From RH-AL1 sp965277735 (lineage in GTDB: Bacteria > Pseudomonadota > Alphaproteobacteria > Rhizobiales > Beijerinckiaceae), in the NCBI GenBank assembly GCA_965277735.1, contig CBDIDO010000003.1, positions 558,001 through 622,000 on the forward strand: 64,000 nt of DNA, read 5' to 3'. Shown here piece by piece: positions 7,752-16,065 of this stretch. Within the stretch, counting starts at the first letter, position 1; every line of letters begins with the position of its first letter. A program made the translations under genes and the position numbers. The notes under the pieces are model-generated. The model searched no databases and was not told the origin of the DNA. It saw only the letters and a list, made by a program, of their open reading frames with translations.

Positions 7752-9005
7752 TCAGCTCAGCGAGGCCGGCACGCCGCTCATCAGCGCCGTCGTGGCGATG
7801 TTGGCGCGGATGCGCTCGTTGTGCACCATGATCGGCGACGATAGCACGTCGCGCAGGTGGCGGCCGATCGCGAACTCGCCGTCGTTGCGGTAGCCGGCCA
7901 AGCCGCAGGCACGCATCGCCAGCATCACGGTCTCGACCGCCCGCTCGGACACCTCGACCTTGAAGAGATTGAGCGCCGCCTGCGTCTCGAGCGCGGTGAG
8001 CGCGCGCGGGTCGTCCTTGATGCGCTCGTAGCGGGTCACCATCGCGCTCACGATCCCGCGCAGGGCGAGCAGGTCCGCCGTGGCCTCGGTGCAGCGCGTG
8101 GCGCCGGGCGGCATCTCGCCGCCGGCCTTCCGCGCCGCCGTGCGCACGAAGCTCTGCGCGCGCGACACTGCGGCGGCCGCGATGCCCGTCCATGCCGCCG
8201 CCCAGGCAAGATGCGAGATCGGCACCATCGTCTGCGGATGGATCTTGCCGTAGCCGACGGGCAGGATCTGCGCCTCGCAGCCCTCGGCCGCCAGCGCGAA
8301 GCCGGCGCTCGACGTGCCGCGCATGCCGAGCGTGTCCCAGCTTCCCGTCGGCGTCAGCTTGTAGTCCTGCTTGAGGAAGACGACGAGCGCCTGGTCGGAG
8401 GCGGACGCATCCGCGTCGCGCCGCGCGGTCGTCACGATGCCGTCGGCCTCGGCGCCGTAGGACATGACGGTGGCGGCGCGCGCGAAGGCGAGCCGGCCGC
8501 CCTCGTTTACCAGCGGCGCCGCGGACGAACGGACATTGCCGCCGCCGCTGCCCTCGGTCGTCGAGGAGGCGAGCAGCAGGTTCTCGGCCGCGACGCGGCG
8601 CAGGAAGTCGCGGTGCCAGGTGCTCGACTCGGCATGGCGCACCACGCAGGCGAGCGCCGCCTGGTGCATGGCGACGATCATCGCGGTGGAGGCGCAGGCC
8701 TGGCCGAGCGTGTAGCAGACGTCGGCGACCACATGCATGGAGGCACCGCCGCCGCCGAGCGCGCGGGGGACGAGGAGGGCCATCAAACCATTGCGCTTGG
8801 CGGCATCGATCGCGGCGGTGGGAAAGACCGCATCGCGGTCGACCGCGAACGCGTGCCCGGCGGCGATGTCGGCGACCGCCTGGGTCCGCGTGGCGATATC
8901 GAAGGCGCGGGCGGCTTCGATCGCCTCCGGCCCCTCTGCTGCACCGATGTTGCTGCCGTCGTGCAGGGTCATATGCCACATCCCGTGTCGAGAATTGTTC
9001 GACAT
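7752..9005 (-). CDS. Acyl-CoA dehydrogenase family flavoprotein, probably ACP-linked
   Basis: This 417-residue protein has the acyl-CoA dehydrogenase layout: an N-terminal helical domain (NGLMALLVPRALGGGG), a middle beta domain (LLASSTTEGSGGG, then SWDTLGMRGTSSAGF), and a C-terminal helical domain. It ends LSSPIMVHNERIRANIATTA instead of the usual YEGT-type catalytic Glu motif. This end occurs in dehydrogenases that sit beside stand-alone carrier proteins. It is divergent from an ACP gene across a short AT-rich region, which supports oxidation of an ACP-bound acyl or aminoacyl group. The start at 9005 is uncertain (ATGs also at 8981 and 8972). Confidence 0.85.
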   Translation of the reverse strand: MSNNSRHGMWHMTLHDGSNIGAAEGPEAIEAARAFDIATRTQAVADIAAGHAFAVDRDAVFPTAAIDAAKRNGLMALLVPRALGGGGASMHVVADVCYTLGQACASTAMIVAMHQAALACVVRHAESSTWHRDFLRRVAAENLLLASSTTEGSGGGNVRSSAAPLVNEGGRLAFARAATVMSYGAEADGIVTTARRDADASASDQALVVFLKQDYKLTPTGSWDTLGMRGTSSAGFALAAEGCEAQILPVGYGKIHPQTMVPISHLAWAAAWTGIAAAAVSRAQSFVRTAARKAGGEMPPGATRCTEATADLLALRGIVSAMVTRYERIKDDPRALTALETQAALNLFKVEVSERAVETVMLAMRACGLAGYRNDGEFAIGRHLRDVLSSPIMVHNERIRANIATTALMSGVPASLS

Positions 9006-9142
9006 TTAATCGAAATTAGATCATCTCGTAATCAAAGGCGCTCGTTCATGGTGAATAATATGTTAATCGGGTCCGTAAAATATCATTAATTCGCGCTTCA
9101 AATGCAATTTACTTGATTCTTTTGACGGAGTTTGTGAAGCAA
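9006..9142. promoter_or_regulatory. AT-rich divergent promoter region of the ACP locus
   Basis: About 137 bp of markedly AT-rich sequence separates the dehydrogenase from the ACP gene. The heptamer TTAATCG appears twice (in acaTTTAATCG and tgTTAATCG). This should contain promoters for both directions. No exact -35/-10 pair was assigned. Confidence 0.4.
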
Positions 9143-9472
9143 ATGATCATTGACTTGAGCGAACCGGCGGCGACGCCGGATCAGGGTGATGCGATGCAGC
9201 AGGCGGGCAATCTGGCGAGCGGGACGATGGCGGGCGGCACGGTCGCGGCCAGGGTCGCCGACGTGGTCCGGCGCATCGCCGCCCAGCACGACGTGCGGGC
9301 CGAGATCGCAGCGACGGATTCGCTGGTCGATTCCGGCATGACCTCGATGGCGATGGTCGACCTCATGCTGGCGATCGAGACCGCGTTCGACGTGACGATC
9401 CCGCAGCGCGAGTTGACGCCGGCGAACTTCCAGTCGATCGAAAGTCTGGCCGCGCTTGTCGCGCGCCTATAA
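9143..9472 (+). CDS. Acyl carrier protein (stand-alone)
   Basis: This 109-residue carrier protein has a phosphopantetheine attachment motif, LVDSGMTSMAMVDLM, with Ser68 (the TSM serine) in the place of the DSL serine. The following helix (AIETAFDVTIPQRELTPANF) is typical of carrier proteins. The first 35 residues are a low-complexity extension. ATG 9143 was preferred to TTG 9113. The next gene follows at 62 nt and then an acyl-CoA synthetase, suggesting the acyl chain is activated, loaded on this ACP, possibly desaturated by the neighbouring dehydrogenase, and passed on. It is too divergent to be the housekeeping AcpP. Confidence 0.88.
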   Translation: MIIDLSEPAATPDQGDAMQQAGNLASGTMAGGTVAARVADVVRRIAAQHDVRAEIAATDSLVDSGMTSMAMVDLMLAIETAFDVTIPQRELTPANFQSIESLAALVARL

Positions 9473-9533
9473 AGCTCAACGGATCGATCCGGGCCGACCC
9501 GATGAGGGTCGCGCGCGGGACAACGGAGGCCGT

Positions 9534-10442
9534 GTGCTCTCGAACGAGCCGACCCTTCCCTACCAAACGATGGACGCGCTACCCGCGCGGCCGCGTCGGG
9601 AGAAGGTGCGGCCGAAACTGCTCTGCCGACAGATCCGCGACGAGGACCTTGACGCCGTCGTCGCCTGCCTCGCCAGGGGCTTCCCGGAGCGCTCGACCAC
9701 CTATTGGCGTCGCGGGCTGATGCGGCTGCGCGACCGCGCCGTGCCCGAGGGGCGCCCGCGCTACGGCTACGCATTGACGGCGGACGACGAAGTCGTCGGC
9801 GTCGTGCTCGTGATCTCCGCCATCACGGACGACGGCCACCTCCGCGCCAACGTCTCGAGCTGGTATGCGGACGAAGCCTATCGTGGCTATTCCAACCTGC
9901 TGATCGTCGCGGCTTTCCGCGCCAAGGACGTCATCTTCTTCAACATCTCGCCGGCGCCGGCGACGATCCCGACGGTCCTCGCGCAGGGCTACACGCGCTA
10001 CGTCGACGGCACGTTCCACGCGATGGCGGCGCTCGGTCGCCGCGTACGAGGCGCCGAGGTACGCGCCATCGTCGCCGCCACGCCGGACGCGCCGCCGCTC
10101 CTCACCGAGCACGCCGCCTGCGGCTGTATCTGCCTCGAGGTCGCCTATCGCGGCGAGGCCTATCCGTTCGTCTTCGTCCCCGCCCGCAGCGCCCGCAACC
10201 GCCTGCCGAGCGCGCAACTCGTCTACTGCCGCAGCCTCGCCGAGATGGTTCGTTTCGCAGGGCCGCTCGGGCGCTATCTCGCGCGCCTCGGCCTCGCCTC
10301 GATCATGATCGACGCGCCGGGGCCGATCGCCGGCCTCCTCGGGCGCTACGCCGCCGGGCGTCGCGTCAAATATTATCGCGGCCCGACCGCCCCGCGCCTC
10401 GGCGACCTCAGCTCGACCGAGCTGGTCTACCTCGGGCCATGA
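9534..10442 (+). CDS. GNAT-like acyltransferase of the ACP locus
   Basis: This 302-residue protein has an N-terminal GNAT-type domain (IRDEDLDAVVACLARGF, then YGYALTADDEVVGVVLVI, then SSWYADEAYRGYSNLLI), where the last segment matches the acyl-CoA or ACP binding region. A second half of unknown fold is rich in Arg and Gly. GTG 9534 after GGAGG was chosen; an upstream ATG at 9456 would overlap the ACP gene. Its TGA overlaps the start of the acyl-CoA synthetase (ATGA), so the two are co-translated. The likely role is transfer of the acyl group from the ACP to an amine or hydroxyl; the acceptor is unknown. Confidence 0.65.
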   Translation: MLSNEPTLPYQTMDALPARPRREKVRPKLLCRQIRDEDLDAVVACLARGFPERSTTYWRRGLMRLRDRAVPEGRPRYGYALTADDEVVGVVLVISAITDDGHLRANVSSWYADEAYRGYSNLLIVAAFRAKDVIFFNISPAPATIPTVLAQGYTRYVDGTFHAMAALGRRVRGAEVRAIVAATPDAPPLLTEHAACGCICLEVAYRGEAYPFVFVPARSARNRLPSAQLVYCRSLAEMVRFAGPLGRYLARLGLASIMIDAPGPIAGLLGRYAAGRRVKYYRGPTAPRLGDLSSTELVYLGP

Positions 10443-12259
10443 GTCGGACGATGAGTCGGACAATGAGCGTGAGCCTTACGATCGGCGCGGCGCCGCGGCC
10501 CGCGAAAGTGTCGGCGAACGCCGACTGGGTGCGCGCGCTCGAGCGCACCGCGTCGATCACGCCCGCCTCGACGCGCACGCTCGCCCGCGTCATCGACGAG
10601 ATCGCCGACCCGAGACGCCCAGCGCTCGTCGGCGAGACCACGAGCCTCGACTACGCAAGCCTCGCCGCGCTGGCGAACCGCGTCGCGCGCTGGGCGCTCG
10701 ACGAGGGCCTGCGCCCCGGCGACCGTGTCGCGCTGATGATGGAGAACCAGGCCGCCTATCCGGCGATCTGGATCGGGCTCTCGCGCGTCGGCATCGTCGC
10801 CGCGCTGCTCAACACGCAGCTCGTCGGCGCCGGCCTCGCGCATGCATTGTCCGTCGCCGATGCGCGGCACCTGATCGCCTCGCCGGGGCTAGCGCCTGTC
10901 GTCGCAGACACGCTCGGGCAGACGTCCGGCCCCGAACTCTGGGTCTACGGCGGCGAGGCCGATGGCTTCGCCCCGCTCGCCACCGTGCTCGCGGCGCTGC
11001 CGGCCGCGCCGGCGCCGGAGGCCGAGCGCGCGATCACGCTCGCCGACCCGGCGCTGCTCATCTACACCTCCGGCACCACGGGCCTGCCGAAGGCGGCGCA
11101 CGTCAGCCATTACCGCATCATGATGTGGAGCGAATGGTTCGCCGGCCTGATGGACGCGCGCGCCGACGACCGGCTCTACGATTGCCTGCCGATGTACCAC
11201 AGCGTCGGCGGTGTGGTGGCCGTCGGCGCGATGCTCGCAGCGGGTGGCGCGATCATCGTGCGCAAGGGGTTTTCCGCGCGCGACTTCTGGGACGATGTCG
11301 CCGCATCGCAGGCGACGATCTTTCAGCATATCGGCGAGCTCTGCCGTTATCTCGTCGCTGCGCCCGAGCGCGAGGCTGCGCCCCGGCATGCGCTGCGGCT
11401 TGCCGTCGGCAACGGCCTGCGCGCCGACGTCTGGCGGGCCTTCGAAACCCGTTTCGCGATCCCGCGCATCGTCGAGTTCTATGCGGCGACGGAAGGTTCG
11501 TTCTCCCTCTTCAATCTCGAGGGCGAGCCGGGCGCGATCGGCCGCATCCCGCGCTTCATGGCGCATCGTGCGCCCGTCGCGCTCGTCGCTTTCGATGTCG
11601 AGCGCGAGGCCCCGGTGCGCGACGGGACCGGCTACTGCCGCCGCTGCGGGGCCGACGAGGTCGGCGAGGCGGTCGGCTTGGTCGCGGCGGATGCGGAAAA
11701 GCTCGCCACGCGCTTCGAGGGCTATACCGACGATGCCGCGAACGAGCGCAAGCTGCTGCGCGACGTCTTCGCCAAAGGCGACGTCTGGTTCCGCACCGGC
11801 GACCTGATGCGGCGCGACGCGCGCGGCTTCTACTATTTCGTCGACCGCATCGGCGATACGTTCCGCTGGAAGGGCGAAAACGTCGCGACGAGCGAAGTCG
11901 CCGACGTCCTGGCTGCCGCGCGCGGCGTCGCCGAGGCCTCTGTCTACGGCGTCGCCGTGCCGGGCGCCGACGGTCGTGCCGGCATGGGGGCGATCGTCGC
12001 CGGACGGGACTTCGATCTCGCCGCCCTGCACGCGCACGTCGCCGCGCGCCTGCCACGTTACGCGCGCCCCGTCTTCCTGCGTCTGCGCGCGGCGCTCGCG
12101 ATCACCGGCACGTTCAAGGTGCAGAAGGCCGACGACGTGCGCGACGGCTTCGACCCGGCGCGCTTGTCGGACCCGCTCTTCCTCGACGACGGCATGGCGT
12201 ATGTGCCGCTCGATGTGGCTCTGCATGCAGCGATCGTCGAGGGAAAACTAAGGCTCTGA
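10439..12259 (+). CDS. Acyl-CoA synthetase, FATP/FadD-like AMP-forming ligase
   Basis: This 606-residue adenylating enzyme has the AMP-binding P-loop (LLIYTSGTTGLPKAAHVSH), the adenine-site motif (FYAATEGSFSLFNLEG), the TGD motif (WFRTGDLMRRDARGFYYFVD), the hinge (RIGDTFRWKGENVATSEV) and the C-terminal lysine (ITGTFKVQK). These are diagnostic of very-long-chain or FATP-type ligases. The start region has three in-frame ATGs in a 12-bp repeat (10439, 10451, 10463), the first overlapping the upstream stop. It probably activates the fatty acid used by this locus, either as CoA ester or directly for the ACP. Confidence 0.92.
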   Translation: MSRTMSRTMSVSLTIGAAPRPAKVSANADWVRALERTASITPASTRTLARVIDEIADPRRPALVGETTSLDYASLAALANRVARWALDEGLRPGDRVALMMENQAAYPAIWIGLSRVGIVAALLNTQLVGAGLAHALSVADARHLIASPGLAPVVADTLGQTSGPELWVYGGEADGFAPLATVLAALPAAPAPEAERAITLADPALLIYTSGTTGLPKAAHVSHYRIMMWSEWFAGLMDARADDRLYDCLPMYHSVGGVVAVGAMLAAGGAIIVRKGFSARDFWDDVAASQATIFQHIGELCRYLVAAPEREAAPRHALRLAVGNGLRADVWRAFETRFAIPRIVEFYAATEGSFSLFNLEGEPGAIGRIPRFMAHRAPVALVAFDVEREAPVRDGTGYCRRCGADEVGEAVGLVAADAEKLATRFEGYTDDAANERKLLRDVFAKGDVWFRTGDLMRRDARGFYYFVDRIGDTFRWKGENVATSEVADVLAAARGVAEASVYGVAVPGADGRAGMGAIVAGRDFDLAALHAHVAARLPRYARPVFLRLRAALAITGTFKVQKADDVRDGFDPARLSDPLFLDDGMAYVPLDVALHAAIVEGKLRL

Positions 12260-12264
12260 GCGCT

Positions 12265-12287
12265 CCTTCTCCCCAAGCGGGCGAAGG
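12265..12287. repeat. Degenerate member of CCTTCTCCC palindromic repeat
   Basis: CCTTCTCCCC and GGGCGAAGG form an imperfect hairpin between the convergent synthetase and beta-lactamase-like genes. It is the most degraded copy of the family seen perfectly at 27259 and 52487. Confidence 0.5.
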
Positions 12288-12299
12288 AAGCGCGCCGAC

Positions 12300-13463
12300 C
12301 TACTCCGCCACCGCCGCATACACCATCGCCCGCGTGAGCGAGCGGTAGTGCGCGCGCTGCGCGGCATCCGACGTCTGCATCATCAGGATCGCGAAGAAGC
12401 CGCGTGCGGGATCGACCCAGAAATAGGTGCCGCCGACTCCACTCCAGAAATAATCGCCCACCGAGCCGGGATAGGCCGCCTCGCCGGCTGCCAGCCGCAC
12501 GGCGAAGCCGAGCCCGAAGCCATATCCGGGCCCCGGCGGGTAATAGCCGCCGCGCGCGATGTCGCGGCCGAGATGGTCCGATGTCGCCAGCGCGATGGTC
12601 GGCGCGCTCAGCACGCGGCGTGCGCCGAGCCGGCCGTCGCAGAGCATCATGCCCAGGAAGCGCGCCTGGTCGGCCATGGTCGAGAACAGCCCGTGGTTGC
12701 CGCGCTGCCCGCGCCGCGGCTTGCGCGGATCGAAGAAGATCGGCCGCAGGCCCGGCGCCTGCGGCAGCGGCTCGGCGACACGCCCAACCAACGCCGGTGG
12801 CACGGAAAACCACGTCTCGCTCATGCCGAGCGGGCCGAACAGCGTGTCGTCGAGCACCCCGGCGAGGTCGCGGCCCATAGCGATCTCGAGCACGTGGCCG
12901 AGCACGTCCGTCGCGTGGCTGTAGTGCCAGATCGTGCCCGGCTGGTGCTCGAGCGGCAGCGCGGCGAGCCGTGCGACGTAGTCGGCGTTGGACAGATCCT
13001 GCATCAGGAAGCCGTCGGCGATGGCGGCGCGTTGCGCCGGGCTGTCGCCGAGGAAGCCGTAGGTAATCCCGGCGGTGTGGCGCATCAGGTCCTGGATTGT
13101 CGGGGCCTGCGCGGCCGGCACGTGGCGACCGTCCGGCAGCGCGACGACGAGGTCGGCGAAGGCGGGGATGAACTCGGCGACCGGCTGGTCGAGGCGGAGG
13201 AGCCCGCGCTCCATCAGCACCAGCCCCGCCATCGTCACGATCGGCTTGGTCATCGAGTAGATCCGCCAGATCGCGTCGGCCGCAAGCGGGTCGCGCGTGG
13301 CCACGTCGCGAAAGCCGGACTCGTGCGCGAAGAGATCGCCGTCGCGGCCGCCGATCAGCAGCGCCGCACCGGGGATCGCTCCTGCGGCGACATCCGCGTC
13401 GAGGCGGCGGCCGACGGCGGCGAGACGGTCCCGATCGAAGGCGACTTTACCAGAGGGGCACAT
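12300..13463 (-). CDS. Class C beta-lactamase-like serine hydrolase
   Basis: This 387-residue protein belongs to the beta-lactamase / penicillin-binding-protein-like esterase family. The nucleophile motif SxxK is at Ser70-Lys73 (IYSMTKPIV). The second motif is YSH (IWHYSHATDVLG) rather than the YxN of true AmpC, as in esterases such as EstB. No signal peptide is visible, which argues for an intracellular esterase or peptidase rather than an antibiotic-resistance enzyme. It lies convergent to the acyl-CoA synthetase. Confidence 0.85.
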   Translation of the reverse strand: MCPSGKVAFDRDRLAAVGRRLDADVAAGAIPGAALLIGGRDGDLFAHESGFRDVATRDPLAADAIWRIYSMTKPIVTMAGLVLMERGLLRLDQPVAEFIPAFADLVVALPDGRHVPAAQAPTIQDLMRHTAGITYGFLGDSPAQRAAIADGFLMQDLSNADYVARLAALPLEHQPGTIWHYSHATDVLGHVLEIAMGRDLAGVLDDTLFGPLGMSETWFSVPPALVGRVAEPLPQAPGLRPIFFDPRKPRRGQRGNHGLFSTMADQARFLGMMLCDGRLGARRVLSAPTIALATSDHLGRDIARGGYYPPGPGYGFGLGFAVRLAAGEAAYPGSVGDYFWSGVGGTYFWVDPARGFFAILMMQTSDAAQRAHYRSLTRAMVYAAVAE

Positions 13464-13483
13464 ATCGCTCTTTCGCCGGCTCT

Positions 13484-13789
13484 TCAGAGAGGGACGTCGT
13501 CCGCGCTGAAATCGCGCCCACCGTAAAGAACCCGGAGGATTTCGACCTCATCTGTCAGCGTGCGGTAGACGATGAGGGTCCGCCGTTCCAGCGCAACCGT
13601 GCGGATGCCCGCGCCGAGGTCGCTCCGGTCGGTGCCGCGATCCGGCAGGCTGGCCAAGTGGCCGCAGAGCGTCTCGATGCGGGCGATATAGCCGCCCGCT
13701 CGTGCTGGGCCGGAGCGGTCTTCGATGTAGCTGTAGAGATCGAACAGGTCGTCGCGGGCAAGCGGGTGGATCGCGAGCTTACGCGACAA
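13484..13789 (-). CDS. ParE/RelE-superfamily toxin
   Basis: This 101-residue protein has the RelE/ParE fold signature: N-terminal helices (IHPLARDDLFDLYSYIEDRS), a central VALERRTLIVYRTL strand pair and the terminal EILRVLYGGRD. ParE toxins poison DNA gyrase. It starts 11 bp before the end of the ParD-like antitoxin gene, the usual antitoxin-first order. It appears intact. Confidence 0.88.
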   Translation of the reverse strand: MSRKLAIHPLARDDLFDLYSYIEDRSGPARAGGYIARIETLCGHLASLPDRGTDRSDLGAGIRTVALERRTLIVYRTLTDEVEILRVLYGGRDFSADDVPL

Positions 13790-14054
13790 CCTTGGCGGCT
13801 TTCATGCGCGTCGCGTGGTGGGCACGTAGCTCGGCGAACACCTCGTCTGCGGGGATCGCAGCGCGGGGATCGTCGAGCGCCGCCCGCACCTTTTCGCGCA
13901 GCACGGCGTCGATCGCCGCCTCCTCGCGATCAAGGGCGCGCAGGCCTGCGCGCAACACGTCGCTGGCCGAAGCGTAGGCGCCAGACTTGACGCGGGCCTC
14001 AACCCGCTCCTGCAGCTCGCCGAGGGTGACGGTGATCGGCTTGGATGTTCGCAT
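13779..14054 (-). CDS. ParD-like antitoxin (CopG/RHH family)
   Basis: This 91-residue antitoxin begins MRTSKPITVTLGELQERVEA, a ribbon-helix-helix DNA-binding region followed by SGAYASASDVLRAGLRALDREE, the typical ParD signature. The C-terminal tail that should wrap the toxin is charged and Ala-rich. ATG 14054 was preferred over 14078 because it begins at the conserved strand and has AAGAG 8 nt upstream. It should autorepress the operon as ParD-ParE complex. Confidence 0.88.
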   Translation of the reverse strand: MRTSKPITVTLGELQERVEARVKSGAYASASDVLRAGLRALDREEAAIDAVLREKVRAALDDPRAAIPADEVFAELRAHHATRMKAAKVVA

Positions 14055-14129
14055 TGGCAGCTCTTTCGCTCGGTCCATTTCTTATCTACGAAGTATGACT
14101 TTGTCATATCCACTGCGCCCTCAAGGACG

Positions 14130-15671
14130 CTACCGGCTCCTCGCCATGCCGACCGCCTGATCCGCGCGGTACGACAGCGCCTCTGCCAGATGGTGGCTCG
14201 CCACCGTCTCGGCGCCGTCGAGGTCGGCAATGGTGCGGGCGAGCTTCAGCACGCGGTGGAAGCCGCGCGCGGAGAGCTGCAGGCGCTCTGAGGCCTCGCG
14301 GATGAGCTTCTGGCCGCCGACATCGGGTCGCGCGACCTCCTCGATCAGCTTGGCCGGCGCGGCGGCGTTCGACGTCACCTCGGGGTGGCCGAGGGCTGTG
14401 TAGCGCCGGGCCTGCGTGGCGCGCGCGGCGGCCACCCGGGTCGCGACCTCGGCCGAGCCTTCGGCCGGGGGCGGCAGCATCAGGTCGGCGGCGGAGACGG
14501 CGGGGACCTCGACATGCATGTCGATGCGATCGAGCAGCGGGCCGGAGAGGCGCGCGGTGTACTGCGCGATGCAGCGCGCGTTCGGCTGGCGGTGGCAGGC
14601 GTAGCCGGGGTCGATCGCATGGCCGCAGCGGCACGGGTTCATCGCCGCGACGAGCTGGAAGCGCGCGGGATAGGTGACGCGATGGTTGGCGCGCGCAACC
14701 ATCACCTCGCCGCTCTCGAGCGGCTGGCGCAGCGAGTCGAGCACGGTGGGCTGGAACTCGGGCAGCTCGTCCAGGAACAGCACGCCGTTGTGGGCGAGCG
14801 AGATCTCGCCCGGCCGCGCGCCGGTGCCCCCGCCGACGAGGGCAGGCATCGAAGCGGAATGGTGCGGCGCGCGAAACGGACGCCGGTCGGTCAGCTCGCC
14901 GTTGGCGAGCGAGCCAGCGATCGAGTGGATCAGCGAAACCTCGAGCAGCTCGGCCGGCGTCAGCGGCGGCAGGATCGAGGGCAGGCGCGACGCCAGCATC
15001 GACTTGCCCGCGCCCGGCGGTCCGTTGAAGAGCAGGGCGTGCGCGCCGGCGGCGGCGATCTCGAGCGCGCGCTTGGCGCTTTCCTGGCCCTTGATGTCGG
15101 CGAGATCGGGCAGCGGGCCGGCCGGCTTGCGGATCGCCGCGCGGGGCCGGCCCATCACCTGCGTGCCTTTGAAATGATTGGCGAGCTGAATCAGCGAGCG
15201 CGGCGCCAGCACGTCCATGTCGGCGGCGGCCCAGGCGGCCTCCGGCCCCGTCTCCTTCGGGCAGATCAGGCCGAGGCCCCGCGCGTTGGCGGCGATGGCC
15301 GCGGGCAGCACGCCGACGACGGGGGTCAGCGTGCCGTCGAGCGCCAGCTCGCCGAGCACGACGTAGGACGACAGCATGTCGGCCGGCAGGGCGCCGATCG
15401 CCGCCATGATGCCGAGCGCGATCGGCAGGTCGTAATGGCTGCCCTCATTGGGCAGGTCGGCCGGCGCGAGGTTGACGATGATGCGCTTGGCCGGCAGCGC
15501 CAGGCCGGAGGCGAACAAGGCCGCGCGCACGCGCTCCTTCGATTCCGCCACCGCCTTGTCGCCGAGCCCGACGATGCCGAAGAAGACGTTGCCGCTGGCG
15601 ATCTGCACCTGCACGTCGACGGGACGCGCCTCGATCCCCTCGAACGCGACCGTCGCCACCCGAACAACCAT
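14130..15671 (-). CDS. comM: YifB/ComM family Mg-chelatase-like AAA+ ATPase
   Basis: This 513-residue protein has the N-terminal ChlI-like S5/Lon-fold domain (DVQVQIASGNVFFGIVGLGD), an AAA+ domain with Walker A (FNGPPGAGKSMLASRLPSIL), Walker B (GVLFLDELPEF) and sensor motifs, a cysteine-containing MNPCRCGH loop, and the C-terminal Mg_chelatase_C region (SARGFHRVLKLARTIADLDG). ComM is a helicase that promotes branch migration during natural transformation. Whether this organism is competent is unknown. Length and motifs are normal. Confidence 0.95.
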   Translation of the reverse strand: MVVRVATVAFEGIEARPVDVQVQIASGNVFFGIVGLGDKAVAESKERVRAALFASGLALPAKRIIVNLAPADLPNEGSHYDLPIALGIMAAIGALPADMLSSYVVLGELALDGTLTPVVGVLPAAIAANARGLGLICPKETGPEAAWAAADMDVLAPRSLIQLANHFKGTQVMGRPRAAIRKPAGPLPDLADIKGQESAKRALEIAAAGAHALLFNGPPGAGKSMLASRLPSILPPLTPAELLEVSLIHSIAGSLANGELTDRRPFRAPHHSASMPALVGGGTGARPGEISLAHNGVLFLDELPEFQPTVLDSLRQPLESGEVMVARANHRVTYPARFQLVAAMNPCRCGHAIDPGYACHRQPNARCIAQYTARLSGPLLDRIDMHVEVPAVSAADLMLPPPAEGSAEVATRVAAARATQARRYTALGHPEVTSNAAAPAKLIEEVARPDVGGQKLIREASERLQLSARGFHRVLKLARTIADLDGAETVASHHLAEALSYRADQAVGMARSR

Positions 15672-15770
15672 CGCACGCGCTCACGCCACCCCGCACGCGA
15701 GCTTACGCAGGGGGTGTCGGGGTTGGCAACGGGTGGGTGTCGACACGGGTCGGACGGCGGCCGCGGCTGC

Positions 15771-16023
15771 TCAGCGCTCCTCGCGACCCTCTCGCTGCAA
15801 GATTTCCGAGGGTGTGTGCTTGCGGTCGGCCATCATGGCGCGACACTCCGCCGCCAATTCGGAGAAAGTCGGCGAGTGCCTGTCGGAGGATCTCGTGATG
15901 CTCGGCCTCGACTGTACGGCCATTGCGGATTGCGCGTCGTAGGAGCCGGGGGATGATGTCATCATCGACGTCCACGAAGCTGAAGCTCGCCGGCCATCGC
16001 GTGCACTCGAATGCAAGGGGCAC
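15771..16023 (-). pseudogene. Frameshifted FitA-like antitoxin gene
   Basis: One frame reads FVDVDDDIIPRLLRRAIRNG followed by RTVEAEHHEILRQALADF, the ribbon-helix-helix core of FitA/VapB antitoxins. The matching C-terminal toxin-binding tail (CRAMMADRKHTPSEILQREG, then REER and a stop) is in the next frame. A single-base shift near 15862-15880 separates them. No normal start precedes the core and no PIN-domain toxin follows, so this is a decayed orphan antitoxin unless the shift is a sequencing error. Confidence 0.7.
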
Positions 16024-16065
16024 CGCTTATCCGAGCTTGCACCGACCGTAAACCTCGCGCAGCTT

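Noticed and set aside
12300..13463. An AmpC-type antibiotic resistance enzyme
   Set aside because: The second motif is YSH rather than YxN and there is no signal peptide, so an esterase-like hydrolase is more likely.
14385..15956. A 523-codon plus-strand frame opposite YifB
   Set aside because: Shadow of the minus-strand YifB gene, without any domain.
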